Assembly: GCA_002701555.1 (NCBI GenBank) | Contig: NZVS01000055.1 | Coordinates: forward strand, 1-22,789 | Source: Alphaproteobacteria bacterium | GTDB lineage: Bacteria; Pseudomonadota; Alphaproteobacteria; Micavibrionales; Micavibrionaceae | DNA length: 22,789 nt | Reading direction: 5' to 3' | Part shown: positions 8,758 to 16,510 of the stretch, one piece after another | Position numbering within the stretch: position 1 is the stretch's first letter | How the letters are laid out: each line of letters begins with the position of its first letter | Notes under the pieces: generated by a model | What the model saw: only the letters and a program-made list of their open reading frames with translations | Databases searched by the model: none | Told to the model about the DNA's origin: nothing | Program-made: the position numbers and the translations under genes

Positions 8758-10133
8758 TCTTTATCCCCCGCATCGTCAGCAAGTTTTTCAGCGTCTTCTA
8801 ATGGTGGTGTTGCGGGTACCAATGTGCCTGTTACCGTATTTGACTGGCCCGGTATTAAATAATTCCGCGCGGTTGTAATAATATCTTCCTCTGTTATAGA
8901 CATGATCTGTTCAGGCCATGTTTCGACCTCATCCAAGGTTGATCCTGTGGCTAATGATCCACCTATAATTCTTGCAGGACCACCTAAAGAGTCGCGAGCA
9001 TAAATAGCGGCATTTTTTAAACGTGTCTTTGACTCTGATAATTCCCCTTCGTTGAGGCCGTCTTCAACGAGTTTTTCAAGTTCTGAAATAAATGCATTTT
9101 CCAATTCTTTAAAATCTGTCCCCTCAGTTGGGACAGCAGTGAACCAAGCAGACCCTATGTCACGGTAATCAGCATTATAACTAAAGGAGGCAGAGACAGC
9201 CTTTTTTTGTTCGATGACTATGGCTTTGTATAAGCGTGCGCTGGGTCCTCCACCTAAAATATCATCCAAAAGGCTCATGGCTAGTGAGGCTGTTTTATCC
9301 TTGGTGTACACGGGAGCACGGTATCCCTTGGCGAATAGACGCTCTTTTACCTGCGGGTCTGATGCTTCGAGGCGAACGTCGTTTTTAAAATCGGGAATAA
9401 CAGGATATGTCTTTTCTGGCGCAGGATCCCCCTTTACCTGCCCATAAGTCTCTTTTATGTCCGTTAGGATTTCTTCCAAAGTTACATCCCCCGATATTAC
9501 GAGAATAGCATTAGAGGGTGTATACCACTCATTATAAAATGCCAAAGCCTGATCCCGCTCCAACCCTGATACTTCATCCATCCAGCCTATTACGGGTTTA
9601 CCATAGGGGTGCCCGGGGAATAGGTAACTGCGTAATTGCTCAAAAAATTTAGCCTGAGGGTTGTTGTCAGTACGCTGGCGGCGTTCTTCCAAAACGACCT
9701 CTCGTTCAGATAACACTTCTTTCTCGGGAGCGTTTGCATTGCGCATGCGGTCAGCTTCCAGCTCCATCATTCGCGGCAGGTGCTCTTTGGCTATCATCTG
9801 GTGGTAAGCAGTATAATCGTATGATGTAAAGGCGTTGTCTTCTCCACCAAGTCTGCGAACGACTCTGGAAAATTCACCCGGCTCCTGTTTTTGCGTCCCT
9901 TTAAAAAGAAGATGCTCCAGAAAATGCGCAGAACCGGATTCTCCCGAAAGCTCTTGTGATGACCCCACTTTGTACCAAAGCATGTGATAAACAATTGGGG
10001 CGCGATGGTTAGGAATAACTACGACTTCCAGACCGTTATCAAGCTTTGTCGATTGAGCATTGAAGACTTTGGCATGTGCGGAAGCACAAAAAACCAGAAT
10101 AAGGAGAAGGGATGTTATTAGCTCTTTTATCAT
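8754..10133 (-). CDS. Zinc-dependent M16 family peptidase, active subunit
   Basis: A 459-residue exported metalloprotease (insulinase/pitrilysin clan) with a Sec signal peptide of about 21 residues ending SAHA. The inverted zinc motif HFLEH is at 70-74 and the expected third ligand lies in EREVVLEERR (EE at about 149-150). A second domain of the same fold follows and contains GGGPSARLYKAI. It probably forms a two-subunit chamber protease with the inactive M16 protein encoded by the overlapping downstream gene. I chose ATG 10133. An in-frame TTG at 10139 lies five bases after an AGG and could be the true start, adding two residues. The gene follows the DUF3035 lipoprotein gene with a gap of about 50 bases. 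Confidence 0.94.
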   Translation of the reverse strand: MIKELITSLLLILVFCASAHAKVFNAQSTKLDNGLEVVVIPNHRAPIVYHMLWYKVGSSQELSGESGSAHFLEHLLFKGTQKQEPGEFSRVVRRLGGEDNAFTSYDYTAYHQMIAKEHLPRMMELEADRMRNANAPEKEVLSEREVVLEERRQRTDNNPQAKFFEQLRSYLFPGHPYGKPVIGWMDEVSGLERDQALAFYNEWYTPSNAILVISGDVTLEEILTDIKETYGQVKGDPAPEKTYPVIPDFKNDVRLEASDPQVKERLFAKGYRAPVYTKDKTASLAMSLLDDILGGGPSARLYKAIVIEQKKAVSASFSYNADYRDIGSAWFTAVPTEGTDFKELENAFISELEKLVEDGLNEGELSESKTRLKNAAIYARDSLGGPARIIGGSLATGSTLDEVETWPEQIMSITEEDIITTARNYLIPGQSNTVTGTLVPATPPLEDAEKLADDAGDKE

Positions 10134-10185
10134 TGCCAAAATAACCTAGCATTCTGGCAGAAAAAAAGAAGGCTAAAAGTAGCGA

Positions 10186-10782
10186 TTATTCAGCTTCATC
10201 ACCGACAGTCCGCACATCACCGGTATTTAATGGACGACCGGCTGCCTGATTAGCCTTTAAGCGCTGGGCTTCGGCTTGTGGATCAATAACGCTGCCTTGT
10301 GCTTCGACTTTTCTGTTCAATATTTTATCAATGACCGCTTGCTCTTCATATGTTGTTTCTTCGGCCTCTTCATTGACGACTTTCCGAATTTGGGGCGAGG
10401 TCTGTGTGGCACCAGTTTGCTCTAATAGTACAGCTTCGGATTCAGTCATTGTTGTGCTTGTAGGAATGGCTGTCCGGGATGCTGTAGGCATCTGTCTGAC
10501 AACTGTGCCGTCTTCCATAACAATTTCTTCAGGCATTTCCGGGCCGAAGAGGGCTTCAGCAGCCATTTCTTGTGAAGTTTTTTCCTGTGGACGTGGCGCC
10601 CCGGGTTGAGGTACAGGAAGTTGTACTAGGTTGGAGGGTATAACCAGCGGTGCACGTTTTATAACAGCAAACTCATCAGGAGTTGAACGCGTCAATCCAA
10701 GTTTTTCTTTAGCCCCACTACATGCACTTAAACCGCATATAATAAGAAGGGAAAGGGAAACTGCACTTAGTTTGTTAATCAT
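10186..10782 (-). CDS. DUF3035 lipoprotein
   Basis: A 198-residue lipoprotein: the signal sequence ends in the lipobox LSAC with Cys21, so it should be lipidated and sit in the outer or inner membrane. The DUF3035 hallmark follows as LGLTRSTPDEFAVIKRAPL (28-46) and PSNLVQLPVPQPGAPRPQ. The rest is low-complexity, charged and Gln/Ala-rich. The ATG has GGAG eight bases upstream, and this Shine-Dalgarno lies inside the last codons of lspA. The gene product would itself be a substrate of the signal peptidase II encoded immediately upstream. In my knowledge the lspA-DUF3035-M16-M16 order recurs in alphaproteobacteria. Molecular function is unknown. Confidence 0.87.
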   Translation of the reverse strand: MINKLSAVSLSLLIICGLSACSGAKEKLGLTRSTPDEFAVIKRAPLVIPSNLVQLPVPQPGAPRPQEKTSQEMAAEALFGPEMPEEIVMEDGTVVRQMPTASRTAIPTSTTMTESEAVLLEQTGATQTSPQIRKVVNEEAEETTYEEQAVIDKILNRKVEAQGSVIDPQAEAQRLKANQAAGRPLNTGDVRTVGDEAE

Positions 10783-10787
10783 TGTGA

Positions 10788-11336
10788 TTACTCCGTAGAA
10801 GCTTTTTTGTCATCTTTTCCGTCTAAGAATATACTCTTAAAAAGTAATATGCCAACCCCTACTACTATGCAGGAATCCGCAACATTAAAGGCCGGGTAAT
10901 GCCAACCTAAAGCATGGAAATCGAGAAAGTCTGCTACGGCTCCAAAGCGAAGTCTGTCCCAAACATTGCCAAGTGCGCCTGATATAACTAGAATTGAAGA
11001 CAGTTTTATAAGATCGGAAGTTGTTCTCATAAACCATATGGCAAATGCAAGTGCCATAATACAAGCAAAACCCGAAAGCAATATAACCGACATTCTTGCG
11101 TCATTTGCAAACATCCCGAATGACACACCCTTATTCCAGACCATTACGAGATTGAAGAACGGGTTGATTTCTTGCAGATGGAAATCAAGCCTGTCTTGTT
11201 TCATATTTAAAAGCCAGCCTATAAAATCCTGACCATCTTGTTTAAACAATCTTTCAATAATCAACCATTTCGTGATCTGGTCAAATATAAATAGAACATA
11301 GACAAAGATGAAAAGAGAGAGAGCTTTTAGTTTCAT
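10788..11336 (-). CDS. lspA: Lipoprotein signal peptidase (signal peptidase II)
   Basis: LspA cleaves the signal peptide of prolipoproteins after diacylglyceryl transfer, in the inner membrane. The 182-residue protein has the family segments FDQITKWLI (18-26), VWNKGVSFGMF (66-76), SGALGNVWDRLRFGAVADF (119-137) and FNVADSCIVVG (150-160). The two catalytic aspartates should be Asp136 and Asp154. About four transmembrane helices are visible, with a charged C-terminal tail (DGKDDKKASTE). It is slightly longer than the usual 160-170 residues because of an extra loop at about 33-58 (GQDFIGWLLNMKQDRLD). It starts seven bases after the ileS stop with AGGA in that gap, and ends five bases before the DUF3035 gene. 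Confidence 0.96.
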   Translation of the reverse strand: MKLKALSLFIFVYVLFIFDQITKWLIIERLFKQDGQDFIGWLLNMKQDRLDFHLQEINPFFNLVMVWNKGVSFGMFANDARMSVILLSGFACIMALAFAIWFMRTTSDLIKLSSILVISGALGNVWDRLRFGAVADFLDFHALGWHYPAFNVADSCIVVGVGILLFKSIFLDGKDDKKASTE

Positions 11337-11343
11337 GCTTTCC

Positions 11344-14229
11344 TCATGCCGCTTTTCTTTTTTCCAGATACCATTTTACAGCATCAGCATCACGTAACGA
11401 CAGCTCCGGATATTCGGGATCATCTCCCACCTCGGGAAGTATTTTCCAGCAACGCTGGCACTTATTACCTTTGGCGAGTGCAAATTCAACGGCGACGCCT
11501 TGAACATCGCTCAATGTGAAACACCCATCAGGTGCATCAACATCCATAACACTGGCTTGTGAAGTAATACATATCTCGGCCATATCTTGCCCTTTTAAAG
11601 CATCGGCATACTCGCCACTAACATAGATAACAGGGGCCGCCTCAAGAGACGACCCAATTTCCTTGGCGGCGCGCTTCGGCTCTAATGCACCCAATACAAC
11701 ATCACGTGCTTGCGAAATGAAAGCCCATTTCTTGGCAAGTTCCGAATCCATCCAGCTGTCAGGTATATCAGGAAAAGTTTTAAGATGAATACTTTTTGCG
11801 TCTTCGAAGATGCCTTTCGGGCGATATTTCCATGCCTCTTCGCATGTAAATGACAACACCGGTGCAAGCCATGTAACAAGGCATTCGAAAACACGCGCCA
11901 TGACCGTTCGTGTGGCGCGGCGCTCAAAAGAATCGGGTCGGTCGCAATAAAGGCGGTCTTTCCTGATATCAAAGAACAACGCTGACAAATCTGCGTTACA
12001 GAAATTATGAAGCGTATGCATTAATTTTCCGAATTGATAATTGGAGGATAGCTCAACCACTTTTTTATCAATGTCATGCAGCTGGTGCAAAACCAGTCTT
12101 TCAAGTTCGGGCATTTCTGCATATTCACTCTCATCCAGCATTTCTTCGGCTGTGAAGCCTTCAAGAGCGCCCAAAAGAAAACGGAATGTATTGCGTAAGC
12201 GGCGATAAATGTCACCGGATAATTTTATGGAATCTTTTGAGATGCGAATATCTTCCTGGTAATCGGATAAGAGCGCCCATAGTCTTAAGATATCTGCGCC
12301 ATATTCATCCATGACATCTTTGGGGTCGACAACATTTCCATCTGATTTGGACATTTTATAGCCGTTTTCGTCTAACACAAAACCATGTGTCAAAACGGCT
12401 TCAAATGGAGCGTGTCCTTTGGTGCCGCAGGATTCAAGAAGGGAAGACTGAAACCAGCCGCGGTGCTGGTCTGATCCTTCCAGATAAAGGTCGGACTTCT
12501 GGTTAAGTTCCCCGCGATCATCAACCACAAAGCGATGCGTCGAGCCGGACTCAAACCATACGTCGGCGATATCAAATACCTGCTCGTAATCATCTGCCTT
12601 CAAATTCCCAAGAAAATCCTGTGCTGGTCTTGCAAACCAAGCATCGGACCCTTCTTCTTCAAAAATATCGGTAATACGCTTTAAAACAGTCTCGTCCTTT
12701 AAGGGCTCGCCTGTTTTCTTGCTTACAAAAAGGGCTATAGGTACACCCCAGGCACGCTGGCGTGAAATGCACCAGTCAGGCCGTCCTGAAACCATTGAGG
12801 TAATGCGTGCTTCGCCTTTAGCGGGAACCCATTTTGTCTCTTCAATGGCTTTTAATGCTTTCTTACGTAATTCCAGCTCGTTTTCCATAGCAATAAACCA
12901 CTGTGGGGTCGTACGGAAAATAAGAGGTGCTTTGGAGCGCCAGGAATGCGGATACTCGTGGCGAAGAGAACCTTTAGCTAAAAGCGCGCCTGCCTCATCC
13001 ATTGCTTTTAAAACAGCAAAATTACCACCGCCCAGTTCGCCTTTCTGGGTATAGACTTCCAACCCTGCGAAAAGGGGAACATGATCGCGGTATTTACCAT
13101 CATCCGTAACATTATCTGTGACTTCAACACCATATTTCTTACCAAGTGCGTAGTCATCCGCGCCATGGCCAGGCGCAATGTGGACAAATCCAGTACCCGC
13201 ATCATCAGTTACAAAATCGCCGGGTAATACAGGAACATCAAAATCGTAGCCTTGTCCGCGAAATGGATGGGCGCAAATTGTTCCTTCCAAAGATTTGCCA
13301 TCAAAAGTATCAGACGCAGTCCAATCGCTAATTTTGGCTTTTTCTTTGACTTCTTCTGCCAACGTTGTTGCAAGTACAAATTTGTCACCTTTTTTGGCTT
13401 TACAGCCTTCTTTAACTTCGTTGACTGTATAAACCGCGTATTCTATGTCTTCGCCAAATGCGATGGCGCGGTTGGAGGGCATCGTCCAAGGGGTTGTCGT
13501 CCAGATAACGACAGAAGTATCCTTAATTGTCTCGTTATCTGTTTTTATAACAGGAAACTTAATCCAGATAGTTACAGATTTGTGTTCTTTATATTCGACC
13601 TCGGCCTCGGCCAATGCTGTTTGTTCAACAACCGACCACATGACAGGTTTAACACCTTTATAAAGGCCACCATTCATAAGGAATTTATGAATCTCACCAG
13701 TAATCAGGCTCTCGGCACGATTGGTCATAGTCAAATAAGGGTTGTCCCAGTCACCCGATACCCCAAGGCGTTGGAATTCATCCGATTGAATATCGACCCA
13801 TTTTTTTGCAAACTGGCGACATTCCTCACGGAATTTAAGCGGGTCAACCTCATCTTTGTCCTGACCTGCCTCACGATATTTTTCTTCAATTTTCCATTCA
13901 ATCGGTAATCCATGACAGTCCCATCCCGGTACGTAGGGTGCATCAAATCCGCGCATCTGCATGGTTTTAACAACAACATCTTTTAGAATTTTGTTTAAGG
14001 CATGCCCCATATGAATATGACCATTTGCGTAAGGTGGGCCATCATGTAAAATGAATTTCTCTCGGTTTGCGGACGTTTCACGAAGCTTTTTATAAAGCCC
14101 CATTTCCTGCCATTCCTTCATTATCTCCGGTTCTTTTTGCGGTAAACCACCACGCATAGGGAAATCTGTCTTGGGAAGAAAGACGGTTTCTTTATAAAAA
14201 TCGGCATTTTTTGTCTGTTGTTCAGTCAC
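11344..14229 (-). CDS. ileS: Isoleucine-tRNA ligase
   Basis: IleS charges tRNA-Ile with isoleucine and edits mischarged valine. The 961-residue class I synthetase has HMGH (73-76) within PPYANGHIHMGHALNK, an editing domain containing TTTPWTMPSNRA, the WFESGSTHRF catalytic-domain segment, and KMSKS (625-629). At the C-terminus only one Cys pair of the zinc knuckle is present (KCQRCW, Cys924 and Cys927). The second pair is replaced by ELSLRDADAV, a form I recall from other alphaproteobacteria. The start is GTG 14229, which has AGAG about nine bases upstream. A TATAAT box at 14270-14275 suggests its own promoter in addition to read-through from ribF. lspA follows after seven bases. Confidence 0.97.
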   Translation of the reverse strand: MTEQQTKNADFYKETVFLPKTDFPMRGGLPQKEPEIMKEWQEMGLYKKLRETSANREKFILHDGPPYANGHIHMGHALNKILKDVVVKTMQMRGFDAPYVPGWDCHGLPIEWKIEEKYREAGQDKDEVDPLKFREECRQFAKKWVDIQSDEFQRLGVSGDWDNPYLTMTNRAESLITGEIHKFLMNGGLYKGVKPVMWSVVEQTALAEAEVEYKEHKSVTIWIKFPVIKTDNETIKDTSVVIWTTTPWTMPSNRAIAFGEDIEYAVYTVNEVKEGCKAKKGDKFVLATTLAEEVKEKAKISDWTASDTFDGKSLEGTICAHPFRGQGYDFDVPVLPGDFVTDDAGTGFVHIAPGHGADDYALGKKYGVEVTDNVTDDGKYRDHVPLFAGLEVYTQKGELGGGNFAVLKAMDEAGALLAKGSLRHEYPHSWRSKAPLIFRTTPQWFIAMENELELRKKALKAIEETKWVPAKGEARITSMVSGRPDWCISRQRAWGVPIALFVSKKTGEPLKDETVLKRITDIFEEEGSDAWFARPAQDFLGNLKADDYEQVFDIADVWFESGSTHRFVVDDRGELNQKSDLYLEGSDQHRGWFQSSLLESCGTKGHAPFEAVLTHGFVLDENGYKMSKSDGNVVDPKDVMDEYGADILRLWALLSDYQEDIRISKDSIKLSGDIYRRLRNTFRFLLGALEGFTAEEMLDESEYAEMPELERLVLHQLHDIDKKVVELSSNYQFGKLMHTLHNFCNADLSALFFDIRKDRLYCDRPDSFERRATRTVMARVFECLVTWLAPVLSFTCEEAWKYRPKGIFEDAKSIHLKTFPDIPDSWMDSELAKKWAFISQARDVVLGALEPKRAAKEIGSSLEAAPVIYVSGEYADALKGQDMAEICITSQASVMDVDAPDGCFTLSDVQGVAVEFALAKGNKCQRCWKILPEVGDDPEYPELSLRDADAVKWYLEKRKAA

Positions 14230-14269
14230 GTGTTTAATCTCTTTAGTAATGTTTATTCATTCTGATTGA

Positions 14270-14275
14270 ATTATA
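14270..14275 (-). promoter_or_regulatory. Probable -10 box upstream of ileS
   Basis: On the minus strand this is a perfect TATAAT about 40 bases before the ileS GTG. The expected -35 position (about 14293-14298) reads CCGGGT and overlaps the hairpin at 14294-14317, so a normal -35 element is lacking. Confidence 0.4.
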
Positions 14276-14293
14276 GTGAAATAAGATAGATAA

Positions 14294-14317
14294 CCCGGCT
14301 CTTAGAGAAGAGACGGG
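14294..14317 (-). terminator. Hairpin between ribF and ileS, possible terminator or attenuator
   Basis: On the minus strand the sequence reads CCCGTCTCTT, a four-base loop, then AAGAGCCGGG: a 10-bp stem with one mismatch. It is followed by TTATCTATCTTATTT, which is T-rich but not a clean U-tract. It lies 68 bases after the ribF stop and 64 bases before the ileS start. It may end part of the ribF transcripts or act as a leader element for ileS. Confidence 0.4.
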
Positions 14318-14385
14318 ATCATAATTCGGATAATGTGACCGTGATATTTCATAAGTAAAGTTATAGGGGCTTTATCCTTTAAAAA

Positions 14386-15306
14386 TCAAGCCAAAAGCTT
14401 TCGCGCTTTACGGCAATCCAAATCCATCTGTTTAACAAGATCATCGAGACTGTCAAAGCGCGCCTCGTCCCTGATTTTTTGGACGGGCTTAACCTTAAGC
14501 GTCTTTCCGTATAAATCACCCTCAAAATCCAAAAGATGAGCTTCAACCAATGCTTCCGGGGTTTCAAACATTGGCCGAATACCAATATTTGTTGCAGCTG
14601 GAAGCCATTTGTCATCACCTTCGATCTGTACGAGAGTAGCATAAATACCGAAAGAGGGGTGCAACGTGTCATCAAGTAGGATATTTGCTGTGGGATAACC
14701 GAGCTCGCGGCCACGTTTATCACCATGGATCACTTCGCCCTGAATATGCCATTCCCAACCCAGCATATCATTTGCCTCGTCTATCATACCGCGTCTTAGA
14801 TAAGAGCGAATAGTGCTTGCAGAATATTTTTGCCCGTTCTTATTCTGGACCGGTGAGATAGTGCTTACCTCTATGCCAGCTTCCTTTAAAGTGTCTACAT
14901 TACCTTCACGGCCTTTCCCGAAATGAAAATCATAGCCAATCACAACATGCGAAGTGCCAAGTGCACCCTTCAAGACATTGGAAATAAAATCCTTGGCTGA
15001 GGATTGTGCAGTTTTCCGGGTAAAATCAAGTTCGTACAAGAAAGCCATGCCCTCATGTTCAATTCTGCTGCGCTTTACGTTTATCGGTGTAATTCTGAAT
15101 GGCTCAGAAGGGGCTTGAAAGACGGAACGTGGGTGGGGCTCAAAAGTAAGTACTCCTGCAGAACAGTTTTTGGCATTCGCAATTTCTTTTGCTTTCTCAA
15201 ATAAAGCACAGTGTCCTTTGTGAATACCGTCAAAATTCCCTATTGCAATAATGCTACCTTTTAATTTATCAGGAAAATCTTGTGAGGGGCTGTAAAATAT
15301 GGTCAT
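14386..15306 (-). CDS. ribF: Bifunctional riboflavin kinase / FAD synthetase
   Basis: RibF phosphorylates riboflavin to FMN and adenylylates FMN to FAD in the cytoplasm. The N-terminal adenylyltransferase domain has IGNFDGIHKGH (22-32, nucleotide-binding HxGH) and the segment VVIGYDFHFGKGREG. The motif SASTIRSYL follows, and the C-terminal kinase domain has GRELGYPTANI. From ATG 15306 the length is 306 residues, as expected. An in-frame GTG at 15327 would add seven residues (MSILAIA); neither start has a convincing Shine-Dalgarno. The ribF-ileS-lspA order is common in proteobacteria. It lies 47 bases after the tetR stop. Confidence 0.95.
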   Translation of the reverse strand: MTIFYSPSQDFPDKLKGSIIAIGNFDGIHKGHCALFEKAKEIANAKNCSAGVLTFEPHPRSVFQAPSEPFRITPINVKRSRIEHEGMAFLYELDFTRKTAQSSAKDFISNVLKGALGTSHVVIGYDFHFGKGREGNVDTLKEAGIEVSTISPVQNKNGQKYSASTIRSYLRRGMIDEANDMLGWEWHIQGEVIHGDKRGRELGYPTANILLDDTLHPSFGIYATLVQIEGDDKWLPAATNIGIRPMFETPEALVEAHLLDFEGDLYGKTLKVKPVQKIRDEARFDSLDDLVKQMDLDCRKARKLLA

Positions 15307-15353
15307 AGCGATTGCTAAAATACTCACCTTAAAAAAAAATCACAAGAGGTGTT

Positions 15354-15947
15354 TCAGGCTGCCATCTTATCAAGAGTACTGTTAAGGCTATCTGTCATCA
15401 TTTTTAAATATTGGTCTGGATTTTCAACTAACTCAAAACTTCTGCCAAGCTCGGACATCATGCCGTAAATAATTATAGTGATCATTAGGGGGTCCTGACC
15501 CTTGAAACGCCCGTTTTCCATTGAGGGCCCAAGATAATCCTCGAATGTTTTCAGGAGGGTGTTTGAGTGAATTGCCAGTCTTTCTTGATAGGGTATTGCA
15601 GATAGGGATTCGATGAGCAGTTTGCGAGTTTTTTTATTTTTACATTCTTTTAAAAAAAGTGAGCATCCAAGTTTTATAGCATCCCATGGGTCTTGTGTTT
15701 TTTTAAGTTCTTTATGAATCCTGTTGTTTATATCCTCCAGCAAACGGGTATAGACCGCGAGAAAAAGCTGACGTTTATCTTTGAAATGATAATAAAGAGA
15801 ACCTCTGGCCATACCGCTTTCTGCAACAATGCGGTTGGTGGATGAATCGGCATAACCATGATTTATAAATTCGGTTTTGGCGATTTGCAGAAATAGCTTT
15901 CGTGTTTGCTCAAGGTTTTTCTTGTTTGGGCCTATATTTTTACTCAT
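15354..15947 (-). CDS. TetR/AcrR family transcriptional regulator
   Basis: A 197-residue regulator. The N-terminal helix-turn-helix is clear: AKTEFINHGYADSSTNRIVA, then SGMARGSLYYHFKDKRQLF (about residues 23-62). The C-terminal ligand-binding domain is helical and shows no recognisable ligand class. It is divergent from the VOC-fold gene at 16082, and two palindromes in between (15980-15996 and 16017-16033) are the obvious operators. The predicted -10 box of its own promoter ends about 12 bases before the ATG, so the mRNA may be almost leaderless; no Shine-Dalgarno is visible. The inducer is unknown. Read-through into ribF cannot be excluded. Confidence 0.92.
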   Translation of the reverse strand: MSKNIGPNKKNLEQTRKLFLQIAKTEFINHGYADSSTNRIVAESGMARGSLYYHFKDKRQLFLAVYTRLLEDINNRIHKELKKTQDPWDAIKLGCSLFLKECKNKKTRKLLIESLSAIPYQERLAIHSNTLLKTFEDYLGPSMENGRFKGQDPLMITIIIYGMMSELGRSFELVENPDQYLKMMTDSLNSTLDKMAA

Positions 15948-15959
15948 ACCAGCTATGCA

Positions 15960-15987
15960 ATTTTAAGGTGTGTATTTTTATTGACAA
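15960..15987 (-). promoter_or_regulatory. Promoter of the TetR gene
   Basis: On the minus strand TTGTCA (15982-15987) and TAAAAT (15960-15965) are separated by 16 bases; each box matches the sigma-70 consensus at five of six positions. The -35 box lies inside the left palindrome and overlaps the -35 box of the divergent promoter, so the two promoters should exclude each other. Confidence 0.55.
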
Positions 15988-15996
15988 CGTGTCAGT
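15980..15996. promoter_or_regulatory. TetR-type operator O1
   Basis: ATTGACA-ACG-TGTCAGT: seven-base arms with one mismatch around a three-base centre. It has the same half-site and spacing as O2. It covers the -35 boxes of both divergent promoters, so binding here would repress the regulator and the VOC gene together. Confidence 0.6.
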
Positions 15997-16010
15997 AAAA
16001 GCTATATCAT
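15981..16010 (+). promoter_or_regulatory. Promoter of the VOC-fold gene
   Basis: A perfect TTGACA (15981-15986) is followed by TATCAT (16005-16010) at an 18-base spacing; TATATC at 16003 with a 16-base spacing is an alternative. The predicted start is near 16017, at the left edge of O2, giving a leader of about 65 bases. Confidence 0.55.
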
Positions 16011-16016
16011 TAACAG

Positions 16017-16033
16017 ACTGACAGATTGTCAGT
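16017..16033. promoter_or_regulatory. TetR-type operator O2
   Basis: ACTGACA-GAT-TGTCAGT is a perfect inverted repeat with seven-base arms and a three-base centre. Its centre is 37 bp from that of O1. It covers the predicted transcription start of the VOC-fold gene. Confidence 0.65.
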
Positions 16034-16081
16034 ATATAGCATAAGGATATTTATCCAAGTTTTATTTTTAAGGAGAGTGTG

Positions 16082-16507
16082 ATGGGAAGTTTTTATCCGA
16101 TAATTGTCACTGACAAATTTGAAAAGACAATTAATTTTTATGAGGATTTTCTAGAGTTTTCTGTAGAAAATGAAAATGATGGTTTCGCGGTATTACAACA
16201 TAAGAGCGACAAAACCATACGTTTAGGGGTTGCCCGTAGAAGCAATTCAGATATTCCTCAAGAGCTAGCCAGCTCTTTGGGTGGTACGTTTATAAATATA
16301 TCTGTACCTGATTTGGAATATGCTTATGACCGTATGTATATGGAAGGTCTGGAGATTATCACAGAACCCAAAAAATCTCACTGCGGGCGTAAGTTTTTTA
16401 TGATCAGAGACCCCAACGGCTCAGCAGTATGCTTTGCCGAAGAGGAAACAGTGCGCAAGAATATCTGGCTATCTGATACGCCAACATCGCAATTTGCAGG
16501 GGTTTAA
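16082..16507 (+). CDS. VOC superfamily (glyoxalase/bleomycin-resistance fold) protein
   Basis: A 141-residue protein with the paired beta-alpha-beta-beta-beta units of the VOC fold: YPIIVTDKFEKTINFYEDFL at the start and, in the second half, INISVPDLEYAYDRMYMEGL followed by GRKFFMIRDPNGSAVCFAEE. The His that usually opens strand one in metal-dependent members is absent (IIVTD), so it may bind a ligand or drug without catalysis. Its substrate is unknown. AGGAG at 16071-16075 is six bases from ATG 16082 but only three from the in-frame GTG at 16079, so I chose the ATG. It is divergent from the TetR gene and is its likely target. Its stop is three bases from that of the convergent DUF2147 gene. 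Confidence 0.82.
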   Translation: MGSFYPIIVTDKFEKTINFYEDFLEFSVENENDGFAVLQHKSDKTIRLGVARRSNSDIPQELASSLGGTFINISVPDLEYAYDRMYMEGLEIITEPKKSHCGRKFFMIRDPNGSAVCFAEEETVRKNIWLSDTPTSQFAGV

Positions 16508-16510
16508 AAT

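Noticed and set aside
13252..13908. A 218-codon plus-strand frame rich in Phe and Cys.
   Set aside because: It lies entirely inside ileS on the opposite strand and is a compositional shadow.
14230..14385. T-box or other known riboswitch in front of ileS.
   Set aside because: The gap is only about 156 bases and shows a single simple hairpin; no T-box sequence or specifier loop could be recognised.
15331..15356. CACCTCTTGTG followed by nine T on the minus strand between tetR and ribF, resembling a terminator.
   Set aside because: The stem is only three base pairs, too weak to call a terminator; the T-tract alone is not enough.
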